A stretch of DNA of 64,000 nucleotides from Rhizobiaceae bacterium. GTDB taxonomy: Bacteria; Pseudomonadota; Alphaproteobacteria; Rhizobiales; Rhizobiaceae. Under the pieces are notes generated by a model. It saw nothing but the letters and a program-made list of their open reading frames with translations, was not told the DNA's origin and ran no database searches. The DNA lies in NCBI GenBank assembly GCA_027483885.1, contig JAIXTO010000168.1:20239-84238 (forward strand), written 5' to 3'. The position numbers and the translations under genes were made by a program. Shown piece after piece: positions 1-8,448 of this stretch. Within the stretch, counting starts at the first letter, position 1. The number at the start of each line of letters is the position of its first letter.

Positions 1-678
1 CCCAATGGCGGTGCGCTGTGGCCGGTTCTGGTGCAGGGCTGGACGCTGAATTACGAGATGTTTTTCTACCTGGCCTTTGCCGTCTCGCTGATGCTGGCGC
101 CCGGCCGACGCCTTGCCGCCCTCGCCGCCATTTTTGGCGCACTGGCTGTCATCGGTTTTGCAGTGACGACGCCTGGCACGGCGGCTTTCTTCTACACGCG
201 GCCGCTCATTCTGGAGTTTCTGGCCGGCGCCGTGATCGGCAGGCTGTGGCTGTCCGGCCGCGTACCGCGCGCCGATACCGGACTGATGCTGATTGCGGTC
301 GCGATCTTTTCCTTCACGGCAATCTATCTGCTGCGGGCCGAGTTCAACACCTTCATCTGTGCGCCGCTTGCCATCTGCCTCGTGCTCGGCGTTCTGGCGC
401 TGGAAAAGGCCGACATGCTGCCGCAACTGCCCCGCCTTGCCTATCTCGGCGACGCTTCCTATTCGATCTATCTCTGGCACACGTTTGCCGTCTCGGTGGT
501 GCTGAAGCTTGGCATCTCCGCGGGGCTTCCGACATGGCTCGTGATCTGGGGCGGCGCGGTCATCGGCACGCTGGTCGGCATTGCCTGTTATGAGGTCATC
601 GAACGGCCGCTCAATGTTTTCATCAAGCACCGCCGCATCGTGTTTCGCCTGCCGGGACGCCGCGTCACCGCCGACTGA
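1..678 (+). CDS. Acyltransferase family 3 (ExoZ-like), 5'-truncated by window edge
   Basis: The reading frame is open from the first base, so the start lies outside the window; about 225 C-terminal residues are visible. The visible part is mostly hydrophobic helices. It carries a WTLNYEMFFY segment and a late SYSIYLWH segment, both typical of membrane O-acyltransferases of the ExoZ/OafA type, which acylate exopolysaccharide, lipopolysaccharide or Nod-factor-like glycans at the inner membrane. It ends in a basic cytoplasmic tail (KHRR...GRR). The missing N-terminus prevents counting of the usual ten membrane spans. The glycan substrate cannot be told from the sequence. Family assignment is firm, function only general. 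Confidence 0.85.
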   Translation, partial: PNGGALWPVLVQGWTLNYEMFFYLAFAVSLMLAPGRRLAALAAIFGALAVIGFAVTTPGTAAFFYTRPLILEFLAGAVIGRLWLSGRVPRADTGLMLIAVAIFSFTAIYLLRAEFNTFICAPLAICLVLGVLALEKADMLPQLPRLAYLGDASYSIYLWHTFAVSVVLKLGISAGLPTWLVIWGGAVIGTLVGIACYEVIERPLNVFIKHRRIVFRLPGRRVTAD

Positions 679-706
679 TCCCGCCAAACTGCACGTGCAG
701 CACCCG

Positions 707-1120
707 TCAATGACGGGCAAGATCCTCATGCGTCAGACCGAAATGATCGAGGATCATCTGGACATTGCGCCGGTGCGGCTTGAAATAGACGTCAAACAGA
801 TCGCCGACCAGCGGCAGGCTGCCAAAAACGGCATCGGTGCCGATATTGGCAAGCATCTGCATCTGCTTGGAGGCCGGCAGGCCAAGACGGCGCGCTTCGT
901 TGACGATGACAAGGCCAATGACGGCCCCTGCCGCATCGCCCGCCACCGGCAGAAGACCCATGATGGAATCCGCCCCGAAGCGGATATTGGTGCCGGGCAC
1001 GCGCAGTGCCGTATCCATCAGCCGGGCAAGCTTTGCCATGCGCACGAGGCGGCGCATGGCCTCGGGATCCAGAACGGTTCTGCGCCGTGCCGCGCCATAT
1101 AATGTGTCTGCATCCGCCAT
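707..1120 (-). CDS. DUF4112 domain-containing protein
   Basis: This 137-residue protein is on the minus strand, convergent with the acyltransferase. It matches the DUF4112 pattern: an N-terminal helical part with LARLMDTALRVPGTNIRFG, then a Gly/Pro-rich hydrophobic stretch (SIMGLLPVAGDAAGAVIGL) and a second hydrophobic hairpin ending in PLVGDLFDVYFKPHRRN. The two hydrophobic segments suggest a small integral membrane protein with two spans. No biochemical role is known for the family. It appears to be a single-gene unit, separated by about 86 bp from the sugar-acid cluster. The ATG is preceded by only a weak ribosome-binding site. Confidence 0.85.
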   Translation of the reverse strand: MADADTLYGAARRRTVLDPEAMRRLVRMAKLARLMDTALRVPGTNIRFGADSIMGLLPVAGDAAGAVIGLVIVNEARRLGLPASKQMQMLANIGTDAVFGSLPLVGDLFDVYFKPHRRNVQMILDHFGLTHEDLARH

Positions 1121-1164
1121 TGTCGCAATCCCAGCCTGATCGATGAGGCGCTAACGGGACTGCG

Positions 1165-1191
1165 GCCCGCCGGTTCCACGAACCCGCGGGC
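1165..1191. terminator. Hairpin between DUF4112 and altronate dehydratase genes
   Basis: GCCCGC and GCGGGC form a 6-bp outer stem. After a single C/C mismatch, GGTT and AACC form an inner 4-bp stem around a 5-nt loop. The hairpin sits 15 bp beyond the stop codon of the minus-strand dehydratase gene. No U-tract follows on either strand, so it may stabilise mRNA ends rather than terminate. Confidence 0.35.
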
Positions 1192-1206
1192 GACCTCGTA
1201 TAATCG

Positions 1207-2739
1207 TCAGGTCACAGCGCCGACCTGCCACGGCACGAATTCGTTGTCGCCGTAATCATAGATCTCGCTCAGCGTCTTCTGACCGGAGGCAACCGCAATG
1301 ACATGCTCGAAAATGCGCTCGCCGGACTGCTCGATCGTCTCGTCGCCGGTGACGATACCGCCGCAGTTCAAATCCATGTCTTCGCGCATGTGCTCGTACA
1401 TGTCGGTATTGGTGGCAATCTTGATACAGGGGGATGGCTTGAAGCCGGACACGGAACCGCGCCCCGTGGTGAAACAGATGACGTTGCAGCCACCCGCCAC
1501 CTGGCCCGTCACGGCCACCGGATCGTAACCGGGGGTATCCATGAAGACAAAGCCAGGCTCGGTCACCGCCTCGGCAAATTCATAAACGGCCTTCAGCGGC
1601 ATGGAGCCGCCCTTGGCAACGGCACCAAGGGATTTTTCCAGAATGGTGGTGAGACCGCCCAGCTTGTTGCCATGCGACGGGTTGTTGTTCAACTCGTCGC
1701 CGTTGCGGGCGGTGTAATCGCGCCACCAGTCGATGCGCTGCAGGAGCTTTTCGGCAACGGCCGGAGTTACGGCACGACGGGTCAAAAGATGCTCGGCGCC
1801 GTAGATCTCAGGCGTTTCCGCAAGGACCGTGGTGCCGCCATGGCGCACCAGAAGGTCTGAAGCGTAACCCAGCGCCGGATTGGCGGAAATGCCGGAATAA
1901 CCATCGGAGCCACCGCATTCCAGCGCAAGCTTCAGCTTCGACAGCGGTTGCGGCGTGCGGCGGGCGGCATCCACCACCGGCAGCATGTCCTTGATGATCT
2001 CGATCGCCGCATCGATGGTTTTGCGCGTGCCGCCATGCTGCTGGATCGTCATGGTGCGCAGACGATCCCCCTCCTCCATCTTGTAGTGTTCGAGGATCGG
2101 ACCGATCTGGTTCGTCTCGCAGCCGAGCCCGATCATCAGGATACCGCCGAAATTGGGATGGCGGGCATAACCCTGGATGGTGCGGATGAGTAGGCGATAA
2201 CCTTCCGACTTGTTGTTGAGCGCACAGCCGGTGCCATGCGTCAGCGCCACGACGCCATCGATATTGTCAAAACCGTCGAGGCCGCCCATGCGATTGAAAT
2301 AGTCGGCGATGTAGCGCGAGACGGTGGCCGAACAGTTGACCGAGGAGATGATGCCGATGAAATTGCGCGTGCCAGCACCGCCGATGCCACGGTCATAACC
2401 CATGAAGGTGCGCCGCTCCGACAGCGGCAGCATGCCCTTTTCCTCGGTATCGACGCTGAACTGGTGCTCGTGCTCGGACGGCAGCATGGCAAGGTTATGC
2501 AGATGGACATGATCTCCCGGCGCAATATCCTGCGTCGCAAGGCCGATGATCTGGCCGTATTTGCGCACCTCATGGCCCGTGGCGATGGCCCGGATCGCCA
2601 TCTTGTGGCCACGCCCGATCAACTGGCCAGCGATAATGCCGTTGAAGCCGGAGGCGGTGCCCGGCTGCAACGAGCGACGGGTCACCACCACATCGTCTGC
2701 GGCGTTGAGCAAAATCACGGGTGAAACGGTGTCTGTCAT
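1207..2739 (-). CDS. UxaA-family altronate dehydratase (hydrolyase)
   Basis: This 510-residue protein has the UxaA/GarD architecture: an N-terminal SAF-like domain (about residues 1-100, with the H-x-HNL segment), then the large catalytic domain with a GYDRGIGGAGTRN segment, LTHGTGCA and several conserved Cys (for example GLGCETNQ and LECGGSDGYSG). The family dehydrates D-altronate or D-galactarate to 2-keto-3-deoxy acids using iron or manganese. The frame is open further upstream, but the ATG at 2739 is chosen because a strong GGAGGAGGAG ribosome-binding site lies just before it. It follows the FadR-type regulator by 46 bp on the same strand. In this context it most likely performs the last step of an L-galactonate/tagaturonate/altronate branch yielding KDG. 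Galactarate dehydration is an alternative. Confidence 0.88.
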   Translation of the reverse strand: MTDTVSPVILLNAADDVVVTRRSLQPGTASGFNGIIAGQLIGRGHKMAIRAIATGHEVRKYGQIIGLATQDIAPGDHVHLHNLAMLPSEHEHQFSVDTEEKGMLPLSERRTFMGYDRGIGGAGTRNFIGIISSVNCSATVSRYIADYFNRMGGLDGFDNIDGVVALTHGTGCALNNKSEGYRLLIRTIQGYARHPNFGGILMIGLGCETNQIGPILEHYKMEEGDRLRTMTIQQHGGTRKTIDAAIEIIKDMLPVVDAARRTPQPLSKLKLALECGGSDGYSGISANPALGYASDLLVRHGGTTVLAETPEIYGAEHLLTRRAVTPAVAEKLLQRIDWWRDYTARNGDELNNNPSHGNKLGGLTTILEKSLGAVAKGGSMPLKAVYEFAEAVTEPGFVFMDTPGYDPVAVTGQVAGGCNVICFTTGRGSVSGFKPSPCIKIATNTDMYEHMREDMDLNCGGIVTGDETIEQSGERIFEHVIAVASGQKTLSEIYDYGDNEFVPWQVGAVT

Positions 2740-2785
2740 CAGGTCTCCTCCTCCCTGGAGGGTCATCTTTGGAAAATCATCGCGG

Positions 2786-3484
2786 TCAACGCGGTTCGCT
2801 GTCCAGCCAACGGCGTTTGGATTCCTCCAGATGGGCATGCATCATCGCCTGTGCCAGCAATGAATCACGCCCCTCGAGCGCCGTGTAGATCAGTTCGTGT
2901 TCGCAGAGCGCCAGGCTCCAGGTGTCCGGCGTCTCGAAATGTTCGCGCAATTGGGTGGAAAGCGGGCTGTGGCGATCATCGAACAGTTCACCGACGAGGC
3001 GCGCCAGAACATCGTTGCCCGATTGCGCCGCAATGGCCAGGTGAAACTGCCGGTCATGCTCGACCGGCTTGCGGCCGGCCGAAATCTCGGATGCCATGCC
3101 ATCGAGGATCTGGCGCAGGTTCCTCAGGCTTTCCGCCGTCATGCGGGCCGAGGCAAGCACGATTACCGCACCTTCCACCGCCGCCCGCGCCTGCATAAGC
3201 TCCACGGGGCTTTCGCCCATCGACGCCGATGTCGGCGGGCGTCGCTCTGTCGTTGCCACCAGATAGATGCCCGACCCCATGCGGATCTCGACCGTGCCAT
3301 CGATCTCCAGCGCGATCAGAGCCTCGCGCAGGGACGGACGCGACACGCCCAGCTGCAGGGCAAGTTCGCGCTCTGATGGCAGGCGCTGGCCAAGCTTGAA
3401 CTGGCCCGCCTGGATGAGCCCGCGGATCTGGTCTGCCACCTGCTGATAGAGCCTGCGCTCGGTCGTCCTGAACCCGTTCATCAT
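2786..3484 (-). CDS. FadR-subfamily GntR transcriptional regulator
   Basis: This 232-residue protein has an N-terminal winged helix-turn-helix (residues about 10-75) with the classic GntR pattern LGQRLPSERELALQLGVSRPSLREAL. An all-helical FCD effector domain follows, with metal-site-like residues D..(x)..H in EHDRQFHLAIAAQSGN and a late CEHELIYTALEGRD. Three start codons (GTG, ATG, ATG) lie in tandem at 3487, 3484 and 3481; the second has the best spacing to AGAAG. It is divergent from the sugar ABC operon across a 216-bp region with inverted repeats and is co-oriented with the altronate dehydratase gene. It is therefore the likely local regulator, probably a repressor relieved by a sugar acid. 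Confidence 0.88.
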   Translation of the reverse strand: MMNGFRTTERRLYQQVADQIRGLIQAGQFKLGQRLPSERELALQLGVSRPSLREALIALEIDGTVEIRMGSGIYLVATTERRPPTSASMGESPVELMQARAAVEGAVIVLASARMTAESLRNLRQILDGMASEISAGRKPVEHDRQFHLAIAAQSGNDVLARLVGELFDDRHSPLSTQLREHFETPDTWSLALCEHELIYTALEGRDSLLAQAMMHAHLEESKRRWLDSEPR

Positions 3485-3700
3485 CACTCACTTCTGATTG
3501 GCCTTACCATAGGCAATTGGTCAAAAACTGGCAAGACCAATATTTTATATATCTATATCAATATTTTAGGCTCGATAATCACGACAATAACCCCCTTGCT
3601 CAGAAATTGGCTTGACCAGTTTGGCAAGGCCACTTACCAATAGGCCGCAGTCGACGGGTGGAGCTGGATCGACGGCGCATGATGCGCGAGGAGGACTTAG
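3485..3700. promoter_or_regulatory. Divergent control region with GntR-type operator candidates
   Basis: This AT-rich stretch separates the FadR-type regulator from the sugar ABC operon. ATTGGTC (3516-3522) and GACCAAT (3535-3541) are a perfect inverted repeat with a 12-nt spacer. CTTACCATAGGC (3503-3514) recurs as CTTACCAATAGGC (3633-3645). CTTGCCAG on the minus strand (3528-3535) recurs as CTTGACCAG on the plus strand (3611-3619). So two clusters of similar motifs flank the A/T-rich core (3541-3570), as expected for a regulator controlling both promoters. Confidence 0.5.
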
Positions 3701-5299
3701 ATGCACAGCGCAGAGACCCATTCCGTCAACGCGACGCCCCGCGCAGGCTCGGCCTCTGCAAGCCATGCGCGTGATGCAGACGGTGCGCCGCTGCTGAGCC
3801 TCCAGAACATTTCCAAGCATTTTCCAAGCGTGGTTGCCCTTGCTGATGTAAGTTTTGACTTACAACGAGGCGAGGTCCACGCGGTCTGCGGCGAAAACGG
3901 CGCGGGCAAATCGACGCTGATGAAAATCATCAGCGGCGTTTACACGCCCACCTCCGGCCGCATCATCTACAAGGGCGTCGAGCGCAGCTTCTCCTCGCCG
4001 CTCGAAGCGGAAAACATCGGCATCGCCATCATCCACCAGGAACTGAACCTGGTGCCGCACATGACGGTGGCGGAAAACATCTATCTCGCCCGGGAGCCGC
4101 GCCGCGGTTTCCTGGTTGACCGCAAGAAGCTGAAGGCGGATGCGCAGGCCTGTCTCGACCGACTGGGCGTTTCGATCTCGCCGGATCGCATGGTCAGGGA
4201 ACTGTCGGTTGCCCAGTGCCAGATGGTGGAAATCGCCAAGGCACTGTCGCTCAACGCCGAAGTCTTGATCATGGACGAGCCGACGTCCTCGCTGACCGAG
4301 CAGGAAACGCGGCTGCTGTTCAAAGTCATCCATGACCTGAAGGCATCCGGTGTCGGCATCGTCTATATCTCGCACCGTCTGGACGAAATGGCCGAGATTG
4401 TCGACCGCGTGACCGTGCTGCGCGACGGCCAGTATGTCGCAACGAATGATTTTGTCGACACGACCGTCGACGATATCGTTGCCAAGATGGTCGGACGCTC
4501 GCTTGAGGAAAAGTTTCCCGAGCGTACCTCGGCACCCACCGAGGAGGTGATCTTTTCGGCCGAGAACCTCACCCGCGCCGGCGTCTTTCGCAATGTCAGC
4601 TTCACGCTGCGTCGCGGCGAGATTTTGGGCTTTGCCGGCCTGATGGGCGCCGGGCGCACGGAAGTTGCGCGCGCCATCTTCGGTGCTGATCCGCTGGATA
4701 GCGGCACGGTGACGATGGATGGCAAGGTGCTGTCGATCCGCTCGCCGCGCGATGCGATTGCAAGCGGTCTTGCCTATCTCTCGGAAGACCGCAAGGCGCA
4801 GGGGCTCGCCGTCAAGATGACGGTCGATGCCAATATGACGCTTGCCAATATGGAAGAGGTGTCAAACCGCTTCGGCCTCATCGATTTTCACCGCCATGCC
4901 GAAGTGGCAAACGAATATGTCGACCTCCTCAGCATCAAGACGCCGTCGATCCGCCAGCCGGTGCGGCTTCTGTCGGGCGGCAACCAGCAGAAGATCATCA
5001 TCGGCAAATGGCTGTTTCGCAAGTCGCGCATCCTCTTCTTCGACGAGCCGACGCGCGGGATCGATGTCGGGGCGAAATACGCGATCTACAAGATCATGGA
5101 TGAACTCGCCCGCGACGGCATCGGCGTCATCCTGATCAGTTCGGAACTGCCGGAAATTCTCGGCATGACCGACCGCGTCGCGGTTTTCCATAACGGCACC
5201 ATCACCGGCATCCTGGAGACGGCAATGACCAGCCAGGAAGAAATCATGCGTTACGCCTCCGGCTACGGGCACAGCCCGAAGGCCAGAACGGCGAATTGA
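3701..5299 (+). CDS. Sugar ABC transporter, tandem ATP-binding protein (RbsA/MglA type)
   Basis: This 532-residue cytoplasmic ATPase has two fused nucleotide-binding domains, as usual for carbohydrate uptake 2 (CUT2) importers. The first has a complete Walker A (GENGAGKST) near residue 68, a signature segment (ELSVAQCQMVEIAKA) and Walker B (LIMDEPTSSL). The second has a degenerate Walker A region (GLMGAGRTE), an LSGGNQQK signature and Walker B FFDEPTRGID, which is the normal asymmetry of RbsA/MglA. A GAGGA ribosome-binding site precedes the ATG. It is the first gene of the plus-strand operon, with permease and binding protein immediately downstream. The enzymes that follow suggest L-fucose, L-galactose or a related sugar as cargo. 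Confidence 0.93.
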   Translation: MHSAETHSVNATPRAGSASASHARDADGAPLLSLQNISKHFPSVVALADVSFDLQRGEVHAVCGENGAGKSTLMKIISGVYTPTSGRIIYKGVERSFSSPLEAENIGIAIIHQELNLVPHMTVAENIYLAREPRRGFLVDRKKLKADAQACLDRLGVSISPDRMVRELSVAQCQMVEIAKALSLNAEVLIMDEPTSSLTEQETRLLFKVIHDLKASGVGIVYISHRLDEMAEIVDRVTVLRDGQYVATNDFVDTTVDDIVAKMVGRSLEEKFPERTSAPTEEVIFSAENLTRAGVFRNVSFTLRRGEILGFAGLMGAGRTEVARAIFGADPLDSGTVTMDGKVLSIRSPRDAIASGLAYLSEDRKAQGLAVKMTVDANMTLANMEEVSNRFGLIDFHRHAEVANEYVDLLSIKTPSIRQPVRLLSGGNQQKIIIGKWLFRKSRILFFDEPTRGIDVGAKYAIYKIMDELARDGIGVILISSELPEILGMTDRVAVFHNGTITGILETAMTSQEEIMRYASGYGHSPKARTAN

Positions 5300-5307
5300 G
5301 GAAAATG

Positions 5308-6327
5308 ATGAGCACACCGAGCGAACCCAAAAGCCGCCGCCTCAGCGACCGGCAAAAGGATGTGATCCAGAAGTTTGCAGCCCTTGGCAGCCTCTTCGTG
5401 CTGATCGCTGTGTTTTCCAGCACCAGCAACGCCTTCTTCACCGTCAACAACGGCATGACGATCGCGCTTCAGGTCACCTCGATTGCGCTGCTCGGCATCG
5501 GGGCAACCTGCGTCATCATCACCGGCGGCATCGATCTTTCGGTCGGCTCCGTGCTGGCGCTTGCCGGCGTGGTGGCTGCTCTTGCGGTGAAGGAACTGGG
5601 CATGCCCGTGCCCATCGGCATGCTGATCGGCATCCTCACCGGGTCGCTCTGCGGCCTCATCAACGGCATTCTCGTCACCCGCATGAAGTTGCCGCCGTTC
5701 ATTGCAACGCTTGGCATGATGCTGATTGCCCGCGGCGTGGCGCTGCAGATCACCGGCGCGCGCGCCGTCTCCGGCCTTGGCGAAAGCTTTGGCGAACTGG
5801 GCAACGGCTCGCTGTTTCGCATTGTCACCATCGGCGACGACGGCTTTCCGAACGTGGTCTTTCCCGGTATTCCCTATCCGGTCATCCTGATGATCGTCAT
5901 CGCGCTTGCCGTGTCCTTCATGCTGAACCGCTCGGTGCTGGGCCGCCACATCTATGCGGTCGGATCGAACGTCGATGCAGCGCGCCTTTCCGGCGTCAAT
6001 GTCACCCGCGTCACCAATTTCACCTATGTGCTCTCAGGCACGCTGGCCGGCCTTACCGGCTGCGTGCTGATGTCCCGCCTCGTCACGGCCCAGCCGAACG
6101 AAGGCGTCATGTACGAACTGGATGCTATCGCGAGCGCCGTTATCGGCGGCACCTCGCTGATCGGCGGCGTCGGCACGATTTCCGGCACGGCCATTGGCGC
6201 CTTCGTCATCGGCATCCTGCGCAACGGCCTCAACATGAACGGCGTTTCCGCCTTCACACAGCAGATCATCATCGGCCTCGTCATTCTGGTCACTGTCTGG
6301 ATCGACCAGTTGCGCAACCGCCGATGA
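5308..6327 (+). CDS. Sugar ABC transporter permease (RbsC type)
   Basis: This is a 339-residue inner-membrane protein of the RbsC/AraH family with about eight to ten hydrophobic segments. Family marks include ITGGIDLSVGS near the N-terminal third, the G-x-NxxAARLSGVNV coupling region and AVIGGTSLIGGVGTISGT near the C-terminus. It begins nine bases after the stop of the ATPase gene. The ATG at 5308 gives a better GAGG spacing than the ATG at 5305, and a TTG at 5296 would overlap the upstream gene. It forms the homodimeric channel of the importer encoded by the neighbouring genes. Confidence 0.92.
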   Translation: MSTPSEPKSRRLSDRQKDVIQKFAALGSLFVLIAVFSSTSNAFFTVNNGMTIALQVTSIALLGIGATCVIITGGIDLSVGSVLALAGVVAALAVKELGMPVPIGMLIGILTGSLCGLINGILVTRMKLPPFIATLGMMLIARGVALQITGARAVSGLGESFGELGNGSLFRIVTIGDDGFPNVVFPGIPYPVILMIVIALAVSFMLNRSVLGRHIYAVGSNVDAARLSGVNVTRVTNFTYVLSGTLAGLTGCVLMSRLVTAQPNEGVMYELDAIASAVIGGTSLIGGVGTISGTAIGAFVIGILRNGLNMNGVSAFTQQIIIGLVILVTVWIDQLRNRR

Positions 6328-6334
6328 GAGAGGG

Positions 6335-6352
6335 TGCGGACCCTTATCCGCA
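6335..6352 (+). other. Small hairpin between permease and binding-protein genes
   Basis: TGCGGA and TCCGCA pair around a 6-nt loop, eight bases after the permease stop codon. Such intercistronic stems can protect mRNA ends and help raise the level of the binding protein relative to the membrane components. There is no U-tract, so it is unlikely to be a terminator. Confidence 0.3.
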
Positions 6353-6387
6353 AGAAACATGAGAGTGGGAGCTCTCGGGAGGAGGCC

Positions 6388-6516
6388 ATGGCGGCCGCTT
6401 CACTTCAGGAGGATGGAAATGAAAAAGCTTGCAACAGCATTGCTGACATCGGTGATCATGCTTTCGGCCGCATCCGTGCAGGCCGCCGAGATCGCCGTTA
6501 TCGTCAAAACGGTTAA
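6388..6516 (+). CDS. Possible small overlapping upstream ORF (42 aa)
   Basis: An ATG preceded by a very strong ribosome-binding site (GGGAGGAGG) opens a 42-codon frame 31 bp before the start of the binding-protein gene. It runs out of frame across that start and stops 98 bases inside. The peptide has no recognisable domain. It may be non-functional, or it may couple or tune translation of the binding protein. It could also be an accident of purine-rich sequence. Confidence 0.2.
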   Translation: MAAASLQEDGNEKACNSIADIGDHAFGRIRAGRRDRRYRQNG

Positions 6517-7360
6517 CTCGACCTTCTGGCAGAACGTCCAGAAGGGCGCCGATGCCGCCATGAAGGAGGTTGGTTCCGGCAACACGATGACCTTCCAGGG
6601 TCCGGCCTCGGAATCGGCCATCGCAGACCAGGTCAACATGGTGGAAAATGCCGTCAACCGCGGCGTGGCCGGCATCGTGCTTGCACCGTCCGATCCGGAT
6701 GCCCTGGTGCCTGCCGTGAAGAAGGCCTGGGAAGCCCGCATTCCGGTCGTCATCGTTGACTCGATGCTGGCCAAGGGTGCCGAGCAATATTACCAGTCGT
6801 TCCTGGCGACCGATAACCGCAAGGCCGGCGAACTTGCCGCCCAGGCGCTGATCGACAAGGTCGGCAAGGACGGCAAGATCGCCGTCATGTCCTATGTGGC
6901 GGGCGCCGGTTCGGAAATCGGTCGCGTCGGCGGCTTTACCGATTACATCAAGGCCAATTCCAAACTTCAGATTGTCGGCCCGTATTATTCGCAGTCGCAG
7001 ATGGCAACGGCGCTCAACCAGACGACCGACGTGCTGGCCGCCAATGCGGACCTGAAGGGCATGTTCGGCGCCAATGAACCAACCGCCATCGGCATGGGCC
7101 GTGCGATCAAGCAGGCCGGCAAGGCCGGCAAGGTCGTGGCCGTTGGTTTTGACGGAAACCAGGACCTGCAGGAATTCGTCAAGGACGGTACGCTCTCGGC
7201 GATTGCCGTGCAGGGTTCGTTCCAGATGGGCGAACTCGGCGTGAAAACCGTGTCCAAGCTGATGAAGAAGGAAAAGGTCGAGAAGTTCGTCGATACCGGC
7301 GTCGTCGTCGTCACCAAGGACAATATCGACAAGCCGGAAGCCAAGAACGTTCTTTACTGA
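6419..7360 (+). CDS. Sugar ABC transporter periplasmic substrate-binding protein (RbsB type)
   Basis: This 313-residue protein has a Sec signal peptide (MKKLATALLTS... with cleavage likely after VQAA) and the periplasmic binding protein type I fold of the ribose/galactose group (Peripla_BP_4). Marks include VKTVNSTFWQNVQKGAD, ANEPTAIGMGRAI and AVGFDGNQDLQEFVKDG. The ATG at 6419 has an AGGAGGA ribosome-binding site. It is the third gene of the importer, and the next genes are sugar dehydrogenases. Ligand identity cannot be read from the sequence. An L-fucose- or L-galactose-like aldohexose is inferred from the downstream enzymes. Confidence 0.92.
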   Translation: MKKLATALLTSVIMLSAASVQAAEIAVIVKTVNSTFWQNVQKGADAAMKEVGSGNTMTFQGPASESAIADQVNMVENAVNRGVAGIVLAPSDPDALVPAVKKAWEARIPVVIVDSMLAKGAEQYYQSFLATDNRKAGELAAQALIDKVGKDGKIAVMSYVAGAGSEIGRVGGFTDYIKANSKLQIVGPYYSQSQMATALNQTTDVLAANADLKGMFGANEPTAIGMGRAIKQAGKAGKVVAVGFDGNQDLQEFVKDGTLSAIAVQGSFQMGELGVKTVSKLMKKEKVEKFVDTGVVVVTKDNIDKPEAKNVLY

Positions 7361-7380
7361 ACGACATTCGCAAAAACCGG

Positions 7381-7399
7381 ACGCGCTGCCTTGGCGCGT
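7381..7399 (+). other. Hairpin downstream of sugar-binding-protein gene
   Basis: ACGCGC and GCGCGT form a perfect 6-bp stem with a 7-nt loop about 20 bp after the stop codon of the binding protein and before the aldo/keto reductase gene. It may be a partial terminator or an mRNA-stabilising stem separating transport from catabolic genes. Confidence 0.35.
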
Positions 7400-7430
7400 T
7401 CGTTCTCCCAGGCAAAAGGCAGGATGTTTC

Positions 7431-8444
7431 ATGAAGGTTACCGATCAGCGCACGCACGCCCGCACGGGCGTTTCCTTGACCGGCATGGGCCTTGGCTGCG
7501 CCCAGATGGGCAATCTTTACCGCGTGACGCCCTATGAGGAATCCGCTGGCGCCTTCAAGGCTGCCTGGGATGCCGGCATCCGCTATTTCGATACCGCGCC
7601 CTTTTATGGTTTTACCCGCTCGGAGCGGCGGCTGGGCACCATGCTCACGGATTTTGCCCGCGACCAGTATGTGGTCAGCACCAAGGTCGGCCGCGTCATG
7701 ACGCCCGACCCAACGGTTGGCGCCGAAGAAGACGGCTATGTGCAGCCCCTGCCCTTCCGCCCGGTCTATGACTACAGCTATGACGGCGTGATGCGCTCCT
7801 TCGAGGCAAGCCAGCAGCGGCTCGGCGTGCTTGCGCCTGATATTCTCTACATCCACGACATCGGCAGCGTCACGCATGGCGACAAACACCTGCACTACTG
7901 GAGCCAGCTGACGGACGGCGGCGGTTTTCGGGCGCTCGCCAAGCTGCGCGAGGAAGGCTCGACCAAGGCCATCGGCCTTGGCGTCAACGAGTGGGAAATC
8001 ATCCGCGATGCCATGGAGGTCGCCGAGATCGACATCTGCATGCTGGCCGGCCGCTACACGCTGCTGGAGCAGCAGAGCCTCGATTTCATGGATGCCTGCG
8101 CGCAAAAAGGCGTCGGCATCGTCATTGCCGGGGCCTTCAATTCCGGCATTCTCGCCGGCAACCGGAAATTCAACTATGCCGACGCACCCGCCGAGATGCT
8201 GGCCCGCGTTGATGCGCTGCATGAGGCCTGTGCTGCCGAAGGTGTCACCTTGCAGGCAGCAGCGCTACAGTTTCCGCTGGCGCATCCGGCCGCCCTTACG
8301 ATTGTTTCAGGCGCGCGAAACCACGACCAGTTGACCGCCAATGCCGCCTGGTTCGAGGAGGAAATTCCCGGCTCCTTCTGGTCACGCCTCAAGGAACGCG
8401 GCCTGATTTCCGAAGGCGCCCCTGTCCCCGGTCAAGGGGTCTGA
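7431..8444 (+). CDS. Aldo/keto reductase, probable L-fucose (L-galactose) 1-dehydrogenase
   Basis: This 337-residue protein is a single AKR TIM barrel of the L-fucose/D-threo-aldose 1-dehydrogenase type. The catalytic tetrad is visible: Asp54 and Tyr59 in YFDTAPFYG, Lys85 in STKVGR and His142 in LYIHDIG. The C-terminal cofactor region contains IVSGARNHDQL. Members oxidise L-fucose, L-galactose or D-arabinose at C1 to the lactone with NAD(P)+. It opens the enzyme part of the operon and is followed four bases later by a lactonase, which supports the first step of the non-phosphorylating L-fucose route. Pyridoxal 4-dehydrogenase is a close relative but does not fit the context. Confidence 0.85.
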   Translation: MKVTDQRTHARTGVSLTGMGLGCAQMGNLYRVTPYEESAGAFKAAWDAGIRYFDTAPFYGFTRSERRLGTMLTDFARDQYVVSTKVGRVMTPDPTVGAEEDGYVQPLPFRPVYDYSYDGVMRSFEASQQRLGVLAPDILYIHDIGSVTHGDKHLHYWSQLTDGGGFRALAKLREEGSTKAIGLGVNEWEIIRDAMEVAEIDICMLAGRYTLLEQQSLDFMDACAQKGVGIVIAGAFNSGILAGNRKFNYADAPAEMLARVDALHEACAAEGVTLQAAALQFPLAHPAALTIVSGARNHDQLTANAAWFEEEIPGSFWSRLKERGLISEGAPVPGQGV

Positions 8445-8448
8445 TTTC

